In this document: one piece after another, positions 1 to 7,922 of the stretch
Layout: every line of letters starts with the position of its first letter
How positions within the stretch are numbered: the first letter of the stretch is position 1
Source: an uncultured Lachnospiraceae bacterium
GTDB lineage: Bacteria; Bacillota_A; Clostridia; Lachnospirales; Lachnospiraceae
Reading direction: 5' to 3'
DNA: 17,000 nt
Assembly (NCBI GenBank): GCA_910585855.1
Contig: CAJUGZ010000032.1
Coordinates: 1-17,000 of the forward strand
Translations under genes and position numbers: made by a program
Notes under the pieces: model-generated
Seen by the model: the letters and a program-made list of their open reading frames with translations, nothing else
Database searches by the model: none
Told to the model about the DNA's origin: nothing

Positions 1-20
1 GTCTTAGAACTTCTTGCTTT

Positions 21-70
21 TTGGAAACCGGAACAGCAGGCTGCCCACCGTTTTCCAATCTGGCGTCCTC
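21..70. repeat. Hairpin and end motif of the intergenic repeat family (copy A)
   Basis: An 11-base inverted repeat with one mismatch (TTGGAAACCGG at 21-31 and CCGTTTTCCAA at 48-58) is followed by TCTGGCGTCCTC. The reverse complement of that tail, GAGGACGCCAGA, matches the end motif seen near 4088 and 10083. No T-run follows on the + strand, so it is not an obvious terminator. I recognise no coding sequence in positions 1-82; the stretch probably lies downstream of a gene outside the window. Confidence 0.45.
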
Positions 71-82
71 TAGTGCTTAATC

Positions 83-111
83 TTGACAAATTTCTATTCG
101 TTTGCTATCCT
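83..111 (+). promoter_or_regulatory. hisG operon promoter
   Basis: A perfect -35 box TTGACA (83-88) is followed after 17 bases by TATCCT (106-111), a four-of-six match to the -10 consensus. A second A/T-rich candidate, TATTAT, starts at 111 but is too far from the -35 box. Transcription would start near 118, giving a leader of about 58 nt before hisG. Confidence 0.65.
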
Positions 112-136
112 ATTATACAGATTAAAACAAGTTAAG

Positions 137-150
137 ATGTATATATACAT
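137..150. promoter_or_regulatory. 14-bp perfect palindrome in the hisG leader
   Basis: ATGTATATATACAT is its own reverse complement. It lies just after the likely transcription start and before the GAAAGGG ribosome binding site (154-160). It could be an operator for a dimeric repressor of the his operon. A chance AT-rich palindrome is also possible. Confidence 0.25.
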
Positions 151-175
151 ATAGAAAGGGTTGGTATAGAAATCA

Positions 176-832
176 ATGGAGTATATAACGTTTGCTTTGG
201 CAAAGGGGCGAATGGCAAAAAAGACATTGGAGATATTTGAGCAGATCGGGATTACCTGCGAAGAGATGAAGGACGAAAAAACACGAAAGCTAATCTTTAC
301 AAATGAAGAGTTAAAGCTGCGTTTTTTTCTGGCTAAGGCAAATGATGTTCCGACCTATGTAGAATATGGTGCAGCGGATATTGGAATTGTAGGAAAAGAC
401 ACTATTTTAGAAGAGGGGCGTCGTTTATATGAAGTAGTGGATTTGGGAATCGGCAAATGTCGTATGTGTGTCTGCGGCCCGGAGTCAGCAAGGGAAGTTT
501 TGACACACCATGAGTTAATACGAGTTGCTACAAAGTATCCTAATATTGCAAAAGATTATTTTTATAATCGAAAGCATCAAACTGTAGAAATTATTAAGTT
601 AAATGGTTCGATTGAATTAGCTCCGATTGTAGGACTTTCGGAAGTCATTGTAGATATTGTAGAAACCGGTTCTACACTGCGGGAAAATGGTTTGACTGTA
701 TTAGAGGAAATTTGTCCTTTATCGGCTCGAATGGTAGTAAATCAGGTAAGTATGAAAATGGAGCAGGAACGGATACAAAAAATAATTGTTGCATTAAGAG
801 AGGCAACTCGGATAGAAGGGAGAATCGTATGA
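176..832 (+). CDS. hisG: ATP phosphoribosyltransferase catalytic subunit, short form
   Basis: This is the first enzyme of histidine synthesis, joining ATP and PRPP to give phosphoribosyl-ATP. The 218 residues open with ITFALAKGRMAKKTLEIF, and contain EYGAADIGIVGKD and IVDIVETGSTLRENGL, the periplasmic-binding-protein-like catalytic fold and PRPP-loop region of HisG. The length of about 215 aa is that of the short form, which lacks the C-terminal regulatory domain and in other bacteria works with HisZ. No hisZ is visible here, so it should lie upstream or elsewhere. The ATG at 176 follows GAAAGGG by a rather long 15 bases, but the upstream frame has an early stop. The gene ends in an ATGA overlap with hisD, implying translational coupling. 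Confidence 0.95.
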   Translation: MEYITFALAKGRMAKKTLEIFEQIGITCEEMKDEKTRKLIFTNEELKLRFFLAKANDVPTYVEYGAADIGIVGKDTILEEGRRLYEVVDLGIGKCRMCVCGPESAREVLTHHELIRVATKYPNIAKDYFYNRKHQTVEIIKLNGSIELAPIVGLSEVIVDIVETGSTLRENGLTVLEEICPLSARMVVNQVSMKMEQERIQKIIVALREATRIEGRIV

Positions 833-2127
833 GAATTATTCATTTAAATGAAGAGAGTAAAAAAGACTTATTAGAAAAGTTGTTAAAGAGAAGTCCGAAT
901 CACTATACAGAGTATGAGGAACGGGTGGCATCTATTCTGGCGAAAGTAAAGGAGGAAAAAGATGCCGCTGTTTTTGCTTATACAAAACAGTTTGACGGTG
1001 CAGAACTTTCCAAAGATACGATTTTAGTAACTGAGGAGGAAATGAAGGAAGCTTATACTTTAGTGGATTCTTCTTTGATTGATGTGATTCAAAAAGCATT
1101 GGTAAATATTCGTATTTATCATGAAAAGCAAAAACAGTATAGTTGGTTTGACAGTACACCTTCTGGAACAATTTTAGGGCAGAAAGTGACACCGCTTTCT
1201 AAAGTTGGTGTTTATGTGCCCGGTGGAAAAGCAGCTTATCCTTCTTCTGTATTGATGAATGTAATTCCGGCAAAAGTGGCAGGTGTGGAGGAAATTATTA
1301 TGACTACTCCATGCAGTCAGGAGGGAAAAGTGAATCCGGTTACTTTAGTAGCGGCAAAGGAAGCAGGTGTGGATCGTATTTTTAAAATAGGAGGCGCACA
1401 GGCGATTGCAGCAATGGCATATGGAACAGAAAGTATTCCAAAGGTAGATAAGATTGTTGGACCGGGAAATATTTATGTTGCGCTTGCAAAGAAAGCTGTA
1501 TTTGGATATGTCAGTATTGATTCGGTAGCAGGCCCAAGTGAAATTTTAGTTTTAGCAGACGAAACGGCAAATGCCCGCTATGTAGCAGCCGATTTGCTGT
1601 CACAGGCAGAACATGATGAGATGGCTTCTGCTATCTTAGTAACGACCAGTCGGAAGCTGGCAGAACAGGTTTCAAAAGAAGTAGATCAATTTACAGATTC
1701 TCTTTCTAGAAAGGAAATCATACAGGAATCTTTAGAACGATATGGATATATTTTAGTGGCAGATTCGATGGAAGAGGCGATAGAAGCGGTCAATGAGATT
1801 GCTTCAGAGCATTTAGAAATTCAGACAAAAGATCCTTTTATGGTGATGACAAAGGTGAAACATGCGGGAGCAATCTTTATCGGAGAGTATAGTTCTGAAC
1901 CGCTGGGGGATTATTTTGCAGGACCGAATCATATTCTGCCGACAAATGGAACGGCAAAGTTTTTCTCACCGCTTAGTGTGGATGATTTTATTAAAAAATC
2001 AAGTATTATTGCTTATTCAAAAGAAGCGCTTTTTCCAATTCATCAAGATATTATTACATTTGCAGAAGCAGAACATCTGACGGCACATGCAAATTCGATT
2101 CGGGTTCGATTTGAAGCAGAAAATTAG
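829..2127 (+). CDS. hisD: Histidinol dehydrogenase
   Basis: It catalyses the last two steps of the pathway, oxidising L-histidinol to L-histidine with two NAD+ in a zinc enzyme. The true start is the ATG at 829, overlapping the hisG stop (ATGA), with GGGAG at 818-822 six bases upstream. This gives 432 aa, the usual family length. Diagnostic segments are VGVYVPGGKAAYPSS, the GPGNIYVALAKK stretch, SIDSVAGPSEILVLAD, LSQAEHDEMASA (Gln and His of the zinc site), ASEHLEI (the catalytic Glu-His pair) and DYFAGPNHILPT. A longer reading of the frame back to 712 would lie inside hisG and is not needed. The gene looks intact. Confidence 0.97.
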   Translation: MRIIHLNEESKKDLLEKLLKRSPNHYTEYEERVASILAKVKEEKDAAVFAYTKQFDGAELSKDTILVTEEEMKEAYTLVDSSLIDVIQKALVNIRIYHEKQKQYSWFDSTPSGTILGQKVTPLSKVGVYVPGGKAAYPSSVLMNVIPAKVAGVEEIIMTTPCSQEGKVNPVTLVAAKEAGVDRIFKIGGAQAIAAMAYGTESIPKVDKIVGPGNIYVALAKKAVFGYVSIDSVAGPSEILVLADETANARYVAADLLSQAEHDEMASAILVTTSRKLAEQVSKEVDQFTDSLSRKEIIQESLERYGYILVADSMEEAIEAVNEIASEHLEIQTKDPFMVMTKVKHAGAIFIGEYSSEPLGDYFAGPNHILPTNGTAKFFSPLSVDDFIKKSSIIAYSKEALFPIHQDIITFAEAEHLTAHANSIRVRFEAEN

Positions 2128-2182
2128 AAATATGCAACTGCCAGTGAGAAAGAAAAATATAAAAAAGGCTGGAGGATGAGTG

Positions 2183-2776
2183 ATGGGACGTACCGCAGAT
2201 ATTAGACGTGCAACAAATGAAACCAATATTGCGTTATTTTTAGATTTAGACGGCAAAGGAAAAGCAGAAATTGCTACCGGAATCGGATTTTTTGATCATA
2301 TGCTGAACAGTTTTGCACGACATGGATTTTTTGATTTAAAAGTAAAAGTAACCGGTGATCTCTATGTAGACAGTCACCATACGATTGAAGATACCGGGAT
2401 TGTATTAGGACAGGCAATACGGGAGGCACTGGGAGATAAAGTGGGAATCCAGCGGTTTGGATCGTTTTTGCTGCCGATGGATGAAACATTGATTCTTGCT
2501 TCATTGGATTTATCCGGGCGTCCTTATCTGGTCTATGATGTAACACTGACAACCGATCGGGTCGGATATTTTGATACAGAGATGGTAAAAGAATTTTTTT
2601 ATTCGGTTTCTTATGCAGCAGGCATGAATCTGCATTTAAAGCAAATCTCTGGATCGAATCATCATCATATTATTGAAGGATGTTTTAAGGCATTTGCAAA
2701 GGCTTTGGATATTGCAACACAATATGATGAGCGAATTTCTAAAACAGAAGTTCTTTCTACAAAAGGAGTATTATAA
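2183..2776 (+). CDS. hisB: Imidazoleglycerol-phosphate dehydratase
   Basis: This is the monofunctional dehydratase converting imidazole glycerol phosphate to imidazole acetol phosphate; there is no fused histidinol-phosphatase domain. The start is the ATG at 2183, seven bases after GGAGG (2171-2175). A GTG one codon earlier is less likely. The 197 aa match the usual bacterial length. Metal-binding histidine-rich motifs are clear: FFDHMLNSFARH near residues 34-45, VDSHHTIEDTGIVLGQA near 62-78, and SGSNHHHIIEGCFKAFAKAL near 160-180. It lies 55 bases after hisD and 23 bases before hisIE, so it is part of the same operon. Confidence 0.96.
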   Translation: MGRTADIRRATNETNIALFLDLDGKGKAEIATGIGFFDHMLNSFARHGFFDLKVKVTGDLYVDSHHTIEDTGIVLGQAIREALGDKVGIQRFGSFLLPMDETLILASLDLSGRPYLVYDVTLTTDRVGYFDTEMVKEFFYSVSYAAGMNLHLKQISGSNHHHIIEGCFKAFAKALDIATQYDERISKTEVLSTKGVL

Positions 2777-2799
2777 TAAAAGAAATGAGGCATATAAAA

Positions 2800-4083
2800 A
2801 TGAAAAAGTTGGTTGCAACGGTTTATATTCGGGATGGTGTTGTATATTCCGATCCGGCATGTTCTGTTTTATTTGATTCACCTGACGGAGGAAGTGCAGC
2901 AGTTTACTATAGTAATACAGGGATGGATGCCGTTTGTCTGTTGGAATTTTCCGATACCGATTCTGAACACGAGAAAAACCTTGCTTGTATGAAAGCGTTG
3001 ATGCGAGAAGCAGAAATTCCTGTCTATGCCGGAGGGTTGGTAAAACGATTTGAAGATGTGAAAAAATATCTTTATACTGGAGCAGAAAAGGCAGTTTTTC
3101 TTCAAAATAAAAAAACTTGGGAAAATGCACTTTCGGAGGCATCTTCCCGTTTTGGAGCAGAAAAAATAATCTATGGCGTTTGGGAAAGTGATTCTTCTTT
3201 GCAGAACTATCAAACTGCAGCAGAATTTGTTGAAATGTTTTATCTTCCGATTGATTCTCTGCAGGATATTACAGCCGTTTTAAAAATGAATCGTTCGATT
3301 TTTGCGGTATATCAGGGAGAAACCGCTTCCGAGGCTTTAAAACTACTTGAACAAAAGGAAGTATCTGTTTTGGGCGGCAGATGGATCGATTCGTTTGATT
3401 TTGATGCTGCTGCATTTAAAAGAGTTTGTCAGGATGCCGGACTGGAAATGATGCTGACATCGGTTCGATTCTCTTGGGAAGATTTAAAGAAAAATACAGA
3501 TGGATTGATTCCTGTTGTTGTACAAGACGATCGGACGCAGCAGGTGTTAATGCTTGCTTATATGAATCAGGAAGCCTTTGAACAGACTATTCAAACCGGA
3601 AGGATGACTTATTACAGCAGAAGTCGGCAGCAGTTATGGATAAAAGGGCTGACCAGCGGACATTTTCAGTATGTAAAAGAACTGACGGCGGACTGTGATT
3701 TTGATACTTTATTAGCAAAAGTTTCTCAGATAGGAGCAGCTTGTCATACAGGATCGTATTCCTGCTTTTTTCATACTATTTTTGATAAAAAACGAAAGGT
3801 TCGAAATCCTTTGGAAGTGCTAGAAGCAGAATATGCGGTTATTGCTGATAGAAAAGAACATCCAAAAGAGGGTTCTTATACCAATTATTTATTTGAAAAG
3901 GGTATTGATAAAATTTTAAAGAAAGTAGGAGAGGAAGCGGCTGAGATTATTATTGCAGCGAAAAATCCAAATCCAGAAGAAGTAAAATATGAAATGGCAG
4001 ACTTTTTATATCATGCTATGGTTATGATGGTAGAGTGTGGTATCACTTGGGAAGAAGTAATCGGGGAAATTGCAAATCGATAA
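2800..4083 (+). CDS. hisIE: HisIE bifunctional enzyme with an N-terminal HisA/HisF-like domain
   Basis: It combines phosphoribosyl-AMP cyclohydrolase and phosphoribosyl-ATP pyrophosphohydrolase, steps two and three of the pathway. I choose the ATG at 2800 (427 aa), nine bases after GAGG at 2787-2790; the in-frame ATG at 2785 has no well-placed ribosome binding site. Residues about 223-325 form the cyclohydrolase: YMNQEAF, YYSRSRQQLWIKGLTSGHF, the metal motif DCDFD (298-302) and ACHTGSYSCFF. Residues about 340-427 form the pyrophosphohydrolase: KVGEEAAEIIIAAKN and EMADFLYHAMV. The first 200 or so residues resemble a HisA/HisF half-barrel repeat (ADTDSEHEKNL-like LEFSDTDSEHEKNL; PVYAGGLVKRFEDVKKYLYTGAEKAV like the phosphate-binding GG loop). 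The strand-1 catalytic Asp of HisA/HisF appears replaced (VATVYIRDG versus CLDVKDG), so this domain is probably not catalytic. Confidence 0.93.
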   Translation: MKKLVATVYIRDGVVYSDPACSVLFDSPDGGSAAVYYSNTGMDAVCLLEFSDTDSEHEKNLACMKALMREAEIPVYAGGLVKRFEDVKKYLYTGAEKAVFLQNKKTWENALSEASSRFGAEKIIYGVWESDSSLQNYQTAAEFVEMFYLPIDSLQDITAVLKMNRSIFAVYQGETASEALKLLEQKEVSVLGGRWIDSFDFDAAAFKRVCQDAGLEMMLTSVRFSWEDLKKNTDGLIPVVVQDDRTQQVLMLAYMNQEAFEQTIQTGRMTYYSRSRQQLWIKGLTSGHFQYVKELTADCDFDTLLAKVSQIGAACHTGSYSCFFHTIFDKKRKVRNPLEVLEAEYAVIADRKEHPKEGSYTNYLFEKGIDKILKKVGEEAAEIIIAAKNPNPEEVKYEMADFLYHAMVMMVECGITWEEVIGEIANR

Positions 4084-4087
4084 AAAG

Positions 4088-4160
4088 GGAGGACGCCGAA
4101 AGCCAAAGGGAGTGCTATTCCGAGCCCGGAATAGACTTTTTTTCGATTCCAGCGTCCCCT
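4088..4160. repeat. Compact intergenic repeat (copy B)
   Basis: The element runs from GGAGGACGCCGAAAG to TTTCGATTCCAGCGTCCCC. Its right end is the exact inverted equivalent of the left end of the copy at 7688 (GGGGACGCTGGAATCGAAA). The middle is the CTATTCCGAGCC core folded into a terminator hairpin. It looks like a shortened copy with terminal inverted repeats, and now ends the his operon. Confidence 0.65.
4115..4143 (+). terminator. Intrinsic terminator of the his operon
   Basis: A perfect 8-bp stem (CTATTCCG at 4115-4122 and CGGAATAG at 4127-4134) with loop AGCC is followed two bases later by seven T residues (4137-4143). It lies 31 bases past the hisIE stop. The hairpin is built from the core of the intergenic repeat family. 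Confidence 0.8.
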
Positions 4161-4212
4161 TAGATGAAGTTTTAAGCATTGGAAGGATCTTATAACAGAG
4201 AGGATTTTATTT

Positions 4213-5934
4213 ATGAAAAAAGTGCTTTTTTATTATCTTCGTCCTTATTATTGGAATATGATATTGGGATTTATTATTAAATTTATTGGTACGATTATGG
4301 ATCTATGTCTGCCGTGGATTCTTGCTTATATGATTGATACAGTGATTCCCAAAGAGAAACCATCCCATATTTATATATGGGGTTTTCTTATGTTGATTTG
4401 TTCTGTGCTGGCATTGACTTTCAATATTGCTGCCAATCGAATGGCATCAAAAGTATCAAGAGATACGACAGAGCAGATCCGGCATGATTTATTTGCTAAA
4501 ATTTCTTATCTTTCTAATGTGCAGACGGATCGATTTACCAAGCCTTCTTTGATTTCCCGGCTGACTACGGATACTTATAATGTGCATCAGATGCTTGGAA
4601 GGCTTCAGCGGCTTGGTGTTCGTGCGCCGATTTTAGTAATTGGCGGTATTCTTGTTACACTAACTTTGGATTGGGTTCTTACTTTAGTGTTAATTTCTGT
4701 TATGCCTTTTATTGTGTTTATTACCGTTTCTGTTTCTAAGAAAAGTATTCCTATGTATACCGATTTGCAGCAGTCAGTGGATCAGTTTGTTCGTCTGATT
4801 CGGGAAGATATTGCCGGGATTCGAGTGATTAAGGCGCTTTCTAAGACAGATTATGAAAAGAGAAAGTATGATGCTATTAATCAGGAAGTAGTAAAAAAGG
4901 AGCGAAAAGCAGGTATTACTATGGCAGCCGTCAATCCAAGTATGAATCTTCTCTTTAATTTTGGTTTGGTTTTGGTTGTGATTGTCGGAGCATATCGAGT
5001 CAATGCGGGAGTTTGTGAGGTTGGAAAGATTTTAGCGTTTCTGACCTATTTTACTATTATTTTAAATGCGATGATGAATATTTCGAAAATGTTTGTGATT
5101 ATTTCAAAAGCAGTTGCTTCTGCAGATCGGATTATGGAAGTGATTGATGCACCGGAAGATATGGTAGTGGAAGAGAGAAAAGAAGAGAAAAAAGAAGATG
5201 CGGCGTATCTGGTATTTGATCATGTTACATTTTCTTATGATAAGGTAGAACCGAATCTTTTGGATCTTTGTTTTTCGCTTCAAAAAGGGGAAACACTTGG
5301 AATTATCGGGGCAACCGGGGCAGGGAAAAGTACATTGCCTCAGCTTTTGATGCGGTTTTATGATCCGGATCAGGGAAATATTTTTATTGAAGGAGAAGAT
5401 ATTCGTACCATTTCTTTTGAGCGGCTTCGCAAAAAATTTGGTGTAGTTTTTCAAAATGATACGATTTTTGAGGAATCAATTTTGGAAAATATTCGGTTTG
5501 GGAGGGAGCTTTCGTTTCAGGAGATACAGGATGCTGTACAATATGCAAGGGCAAAAGAATTTGTAGAAGAAGAGGGACGTGGATATGAAAGTAAGATTCA
5601 TATTCGTGGAGCAAACTTAAGCGGCGGGCAGAAACAGCGGATTTTTATTGCAAGAGCATTGGCAGGAAAGCCGGATATTTTAATTTTGGATGATTCTTCA
5701 AGTGCATTGGATTATAAGACCGATGCTTTTCTTCGAAAGGAATTGCGGGAACATTTTCAAAATACCACTACCATTTTAATTGCGCAGAGGATTAGTTCGA
5801 TTTTATCGGCGGATCATATTTTGGTATTGGAAGAAGGACAGACTATCGGATATGGGACACATGCAGAATTGATGGAACAATGTGCTGTTTATCGGGAAAT
5901 TTGGGAATCGCAGATGGGAGGAATAATCGGATGA
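4213..5934 (+). CDS. ABC exporter half-transporter, subunit with degenerate ATP site
   Basis: This is a 573-aa ATP-driven exporter subunit with an N-terminal type I (six-helix) membrane domain (about 15-300) and a C-terminal ATPase domain (about 332-573). Walker A is GATGAGKST (366-374), the Q-loop glutamine is Q414, and the signature LSGGQ (469-473) is intact. Two catalytic residues are changed: the Walker B glutamate is Asp (ILILDD, D494) and the switch histidine is Gln (IAQR, Q525). This is the pattern of the non-catalytic half of heterodimeric exporters such as TM287/288, LmrCD and BmrCD. GAGAGG at 4198-4203 precedes the ATG by nine bases. The gene overlaps the next by ATGA, so the two are coupled. 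The substrate cannot be told from sequence; drug or peptide export are possible. Confidence 0.93.
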   Translation: MKKVLFYYLRPYYWNMILGFIIKFIGTIMDLCLPWILAYMIDTVIPKEKPSHIYIWGFLMLICSVLALTFNIAANRMASKVSRDTTEQIRHDLFAKISYLSNVQTDRFTKPSLISRLTTDTYNVHQMLGRLQRLGVRAPILVIGGILVTLTLDWVLTLVLISVMPFIVFITVSVSKKSIPMYTDLQQSVDQFVRLIREDIAGIRVIKALSKTDYEKRKYDAINQEVVKKERKAGITMAAVNPSMNLLFNFGLVLVVIVGAYRVNAGVCEVGKILAFLTYFTIILNAMMNISKMFVIISKAVASADRIMEVIDAPEDMVVEERKEEKKEDAAYLVFDHVTFSYDKVEPNLLDLCFSLQKGETLGIIGATGAGKSTLPQLLMRFYDPDQGNIFIEGEDIRTISFERLRKKFGVVFQNDTIFEESILENIRFGRELSFQEIQDAVQYARAKEFVEEEGRGYESKIHIRGANLSGGQKQRIFIARALAGKPDILILDDSSSALDYKTDAFLRKELREHFQNTTTILIAQRISSILSADHILVLEEGQTIGYGTHAELMEQCAVYREIWESQMGGIIG

Positions 5935-7682
5935 ATAAAAAATCAGATAGTCGACAGCATACGATTCTGCGGCTGGGACGTTATATGATGCAGTATAAGT
6001 TTTTGCTTTTGGCAGCACTTTTTCTTACTGTTTGCAGCAATTTATTTTCTTTGATCGGTCCGATGCTTTCCGGTTATGCGATTGATGCAATTAAACCCGG
6101 AACGGGGCAGGTACAACTGGAAAGAGTATGGTTTTATGCTGGATGGATGGTGCTGTTTTATTTTATTTCTTCTGTTTTATCTTATGGATTATCCGTGTTA
6201 ATGATTCATATTAGCCGAATGGTTGTTTATCGGATGAGGCGGGATGTCTTTTATCGTTTAATGGAACTTCCGGTTGGGTATTTTGATACGCATCAGACCG
6301 GGGATATCATTAGTCGGATTTCTTATGATATTGATACAATTAATACTTCTCTTTCCAATGATTTGGTGCAGATACTGGCTACTGTGATTACGGTAGCGGG
6401 AGCATTATCTATGATGATTGTGATTTCACCAAAGTTGGTATTGATATTTATTTTTACTGTACCGCTTTCTATTGTTTTAACAAAGATTATTACTGGAAAG
6501 ACCCGGCCTCTTTTTCGGCTTCGTTCTAAAAAACTGGGGGAGTTAAATGGTTTTGTGGAGGAAATGATTTCCGGGCAGAAGACATTAAAAGCCTATTCTC
6601 AGGAAGAGCGTACGATTGCAAAGTTTGATGCAAAAAATGTTGAGGCGGTAGATGCATACTATCGGGCGGAATATTATGGAAGTGTAGTTGGACCGACGGT
6701 TAATTTTATTAATAATCTGTCCCTTTCGTTGGTCAGTGTGTTTGGGGCATTGCTTTTTCTTGCTGGACAGATGAGTGTAGGGAATATTTCTTCTTTTATT
6801 TTGTATTCTCGTAAATTTTCTGGACCGATCAATGAGGCTGCCAATATGATCAGTGAACTGCAGTCTGCATTGGCAGCGGCAGAGCGGGTATTTGCTATGA
6901 TGGATGAAACGGCAGAGGCAGCCGATGCAAAAAATGCAAAAAAACTAACGAATGTAATTGGGGATGTAGTATTAAAAGATGTAACTTTTGGATATCGACA
7001 GAATGAGCCGATTATTCGTGGACTGAATCTGAAAGCAAAACGTGGAACACTGGTAGCGGTTGTAGGATCTACTGGAGCAGGAAAAACAACGTTGATTAAT
7101 TTACTGATGCGGTTTTACGATATTTGGGAAGGGCAGATTTCTGTAGATACAGAAGATATTACGAAATTTACAAGAGATAGTTTGAGAAAGGCCTATGCTA
7201 TGGTACTGCAGGATACTTGGCTGTTTCAGGGGAGTATTTTTGAAAATATTGCTTATGGAAAAGAAAATGCTTCTATGGAAGAGGTAATAGCTGCGGCAAA
7301 GGCAGCACATATTCATTTTTATATTATGCATTTGCCGAATGGATATGATACGATTTTAACAGATGAAGGAACGAATCTTTCCAAAGGACAGAAACAGCTT
7401 TTGACCATTGCAAGAGCCATGTTATTGGATGCGCATATGCTGATTTTGGATGAAGCAACATCAAATGTTGATACAAGGACAGAAGTACAGATTCAGCAGG
7501 CAATGCGGGAATTGATGAAAAATAAGACTTGTTTTGTAATTGCACATAGGCTGTCAACGATACAAAATGCAGATATTATTTTGGTGGTGGAACATGGGGA
7601 AATTGTAGAGAAAGGGACACATGAGGAATTGATGGGGCTGGGTAAGGTTTATTATCAGCTTTATCGGGCGCAGTTTGAATGA
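5931..7682 (+). CDS. ABC exporter half-transporter, partner subunit with catalytic Walker B
   Basis: This 583-aa partner starts at the ATG at 5931, eight bases after GGGAGGA (5916-5922) and overlapping the upstream stop; a longer frame back to 5880 would only duplicate the end of the first subunit. Six membrane segments lie in about 20-320 and the ATPase in about 340-583. Walker A is GSTGAGKTT (379-387), Q-loop Q427, Walker B LILDE with catalytic E508, and switch H539 (IAHR) are all canonical. Its signature motif is altered to LSKGQ (483-487). The changes complement those of the first subunit exactly. Its Walker residues plus the partner's LSGGQ make one competent site, and the partner's D494/Q525 plus this LSKGQ make the degenerate site. 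Together they should form one heterodimeric exporter. Confidence 0.94.
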   Translation: MNKKSDSRQHTILRLGRYMMQYKFLLLAALFLTVCSNLFSLIGPMLSGYAIDAIKPGTGQVQLERVWFYAGWMVLFYFISSVLSYGLSVLMIHISRMVVYRMRRDVFYRLMELPVGYFDTHQTGDIISRISYDIDTINTSLSNDLVQILATVITVAGALSMMIVISPKLVLIFIFTVPLSIVLTKIITGKTRPLFRLRSKKLGELNGFVEEMISGQKTLKAYSQEERTIAKFDAKNVEAVDAYYRAEYYGSVVGPTVNFINNLSLSLVSVFGALLFLAGQMSVGNISSFILYSRKFSGPINEAANMISELQSALAAAERVFAMMDETAEAADAKNAKKLTNVIGDVVLKDVTFGYRQNEPIIRGLNLKAKRGTLVAVVGSTGAGKTTLINLLMRFYDIWEGQISVDTEDITKFTRDSLRKAYAMVLQDTWLFQGSIFENIAYGKENASMEEVIAAAKAAHIHFYIMHLPNGYDTILTDEGTNLSKGQKQLLTIARAMLLDAHMLILDEATSNVDTRTEVQIQQAMRELMKNKTCFVIAHRLSTIQNADIILVVEHGEIVEKGTHEELMGLGKVYYQLYRAQFE

Positions 7683-7684
7683 GA

Positions 7685-7845
7685 GGGGGACGCTGGAATC
7701 GAAAGGCAGATCTATTCCGAGTCCGCTTGCGCTTAGCATTTCCTATTTTCATAGCGGACACATAAGGCACGAAAGCACAGCAATACCGTGCCTAAGTGCC
7801 GACGGGAAATGATGACCCTGCATAGACCTGCCTTTCGATTCCAGC
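7685..7845. repeat. Full-length MITE-like intergenic repeat (copy C)
   Basis: Perfect 18-bp terminal inverted repeats (GCTGGAATCGAAAGGCAG at 7692-7709 and its complement at 7828-7845) bound a 154-bp element that starts four bases after the exporter stop. Similarity continues inward (ATCTAT versus GTCTAT). Inside are a TCCGCT/AGCGGA pair (7722-7727, 7753-7758) and a GGCACG/CGTGCC stem (7766-7771, 7787-7792). Positions 7708-7785 match the 78-bp repeats at 12617 and 13635. No long ORF fits inside, so it would be non-autonomous. It sits between convergent genes, where its hairpins could also end transcription. Confidence 0.75.
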
Positions 7846-7922
7846 TGTGTTTTGATAGCCGTAGTGTTTCATTCGATCAGGTTAGCCTATGTGTTTATTA
7901 AAAAATTGTTTTTTGCACAGTC

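Noticed and set aside
712..828. 39-codon N-terminal extension of HisD inside hisG
   Set aside because: Family length and the ribosome binding site support ATG 829 with an ATGA overlap.
5880..5930. Upstream start for the second exporter subunit
   Set aside because: It lies inside the first subunit gene in another frame; ATG 5931 has GGGAGGA eight bases upstream.
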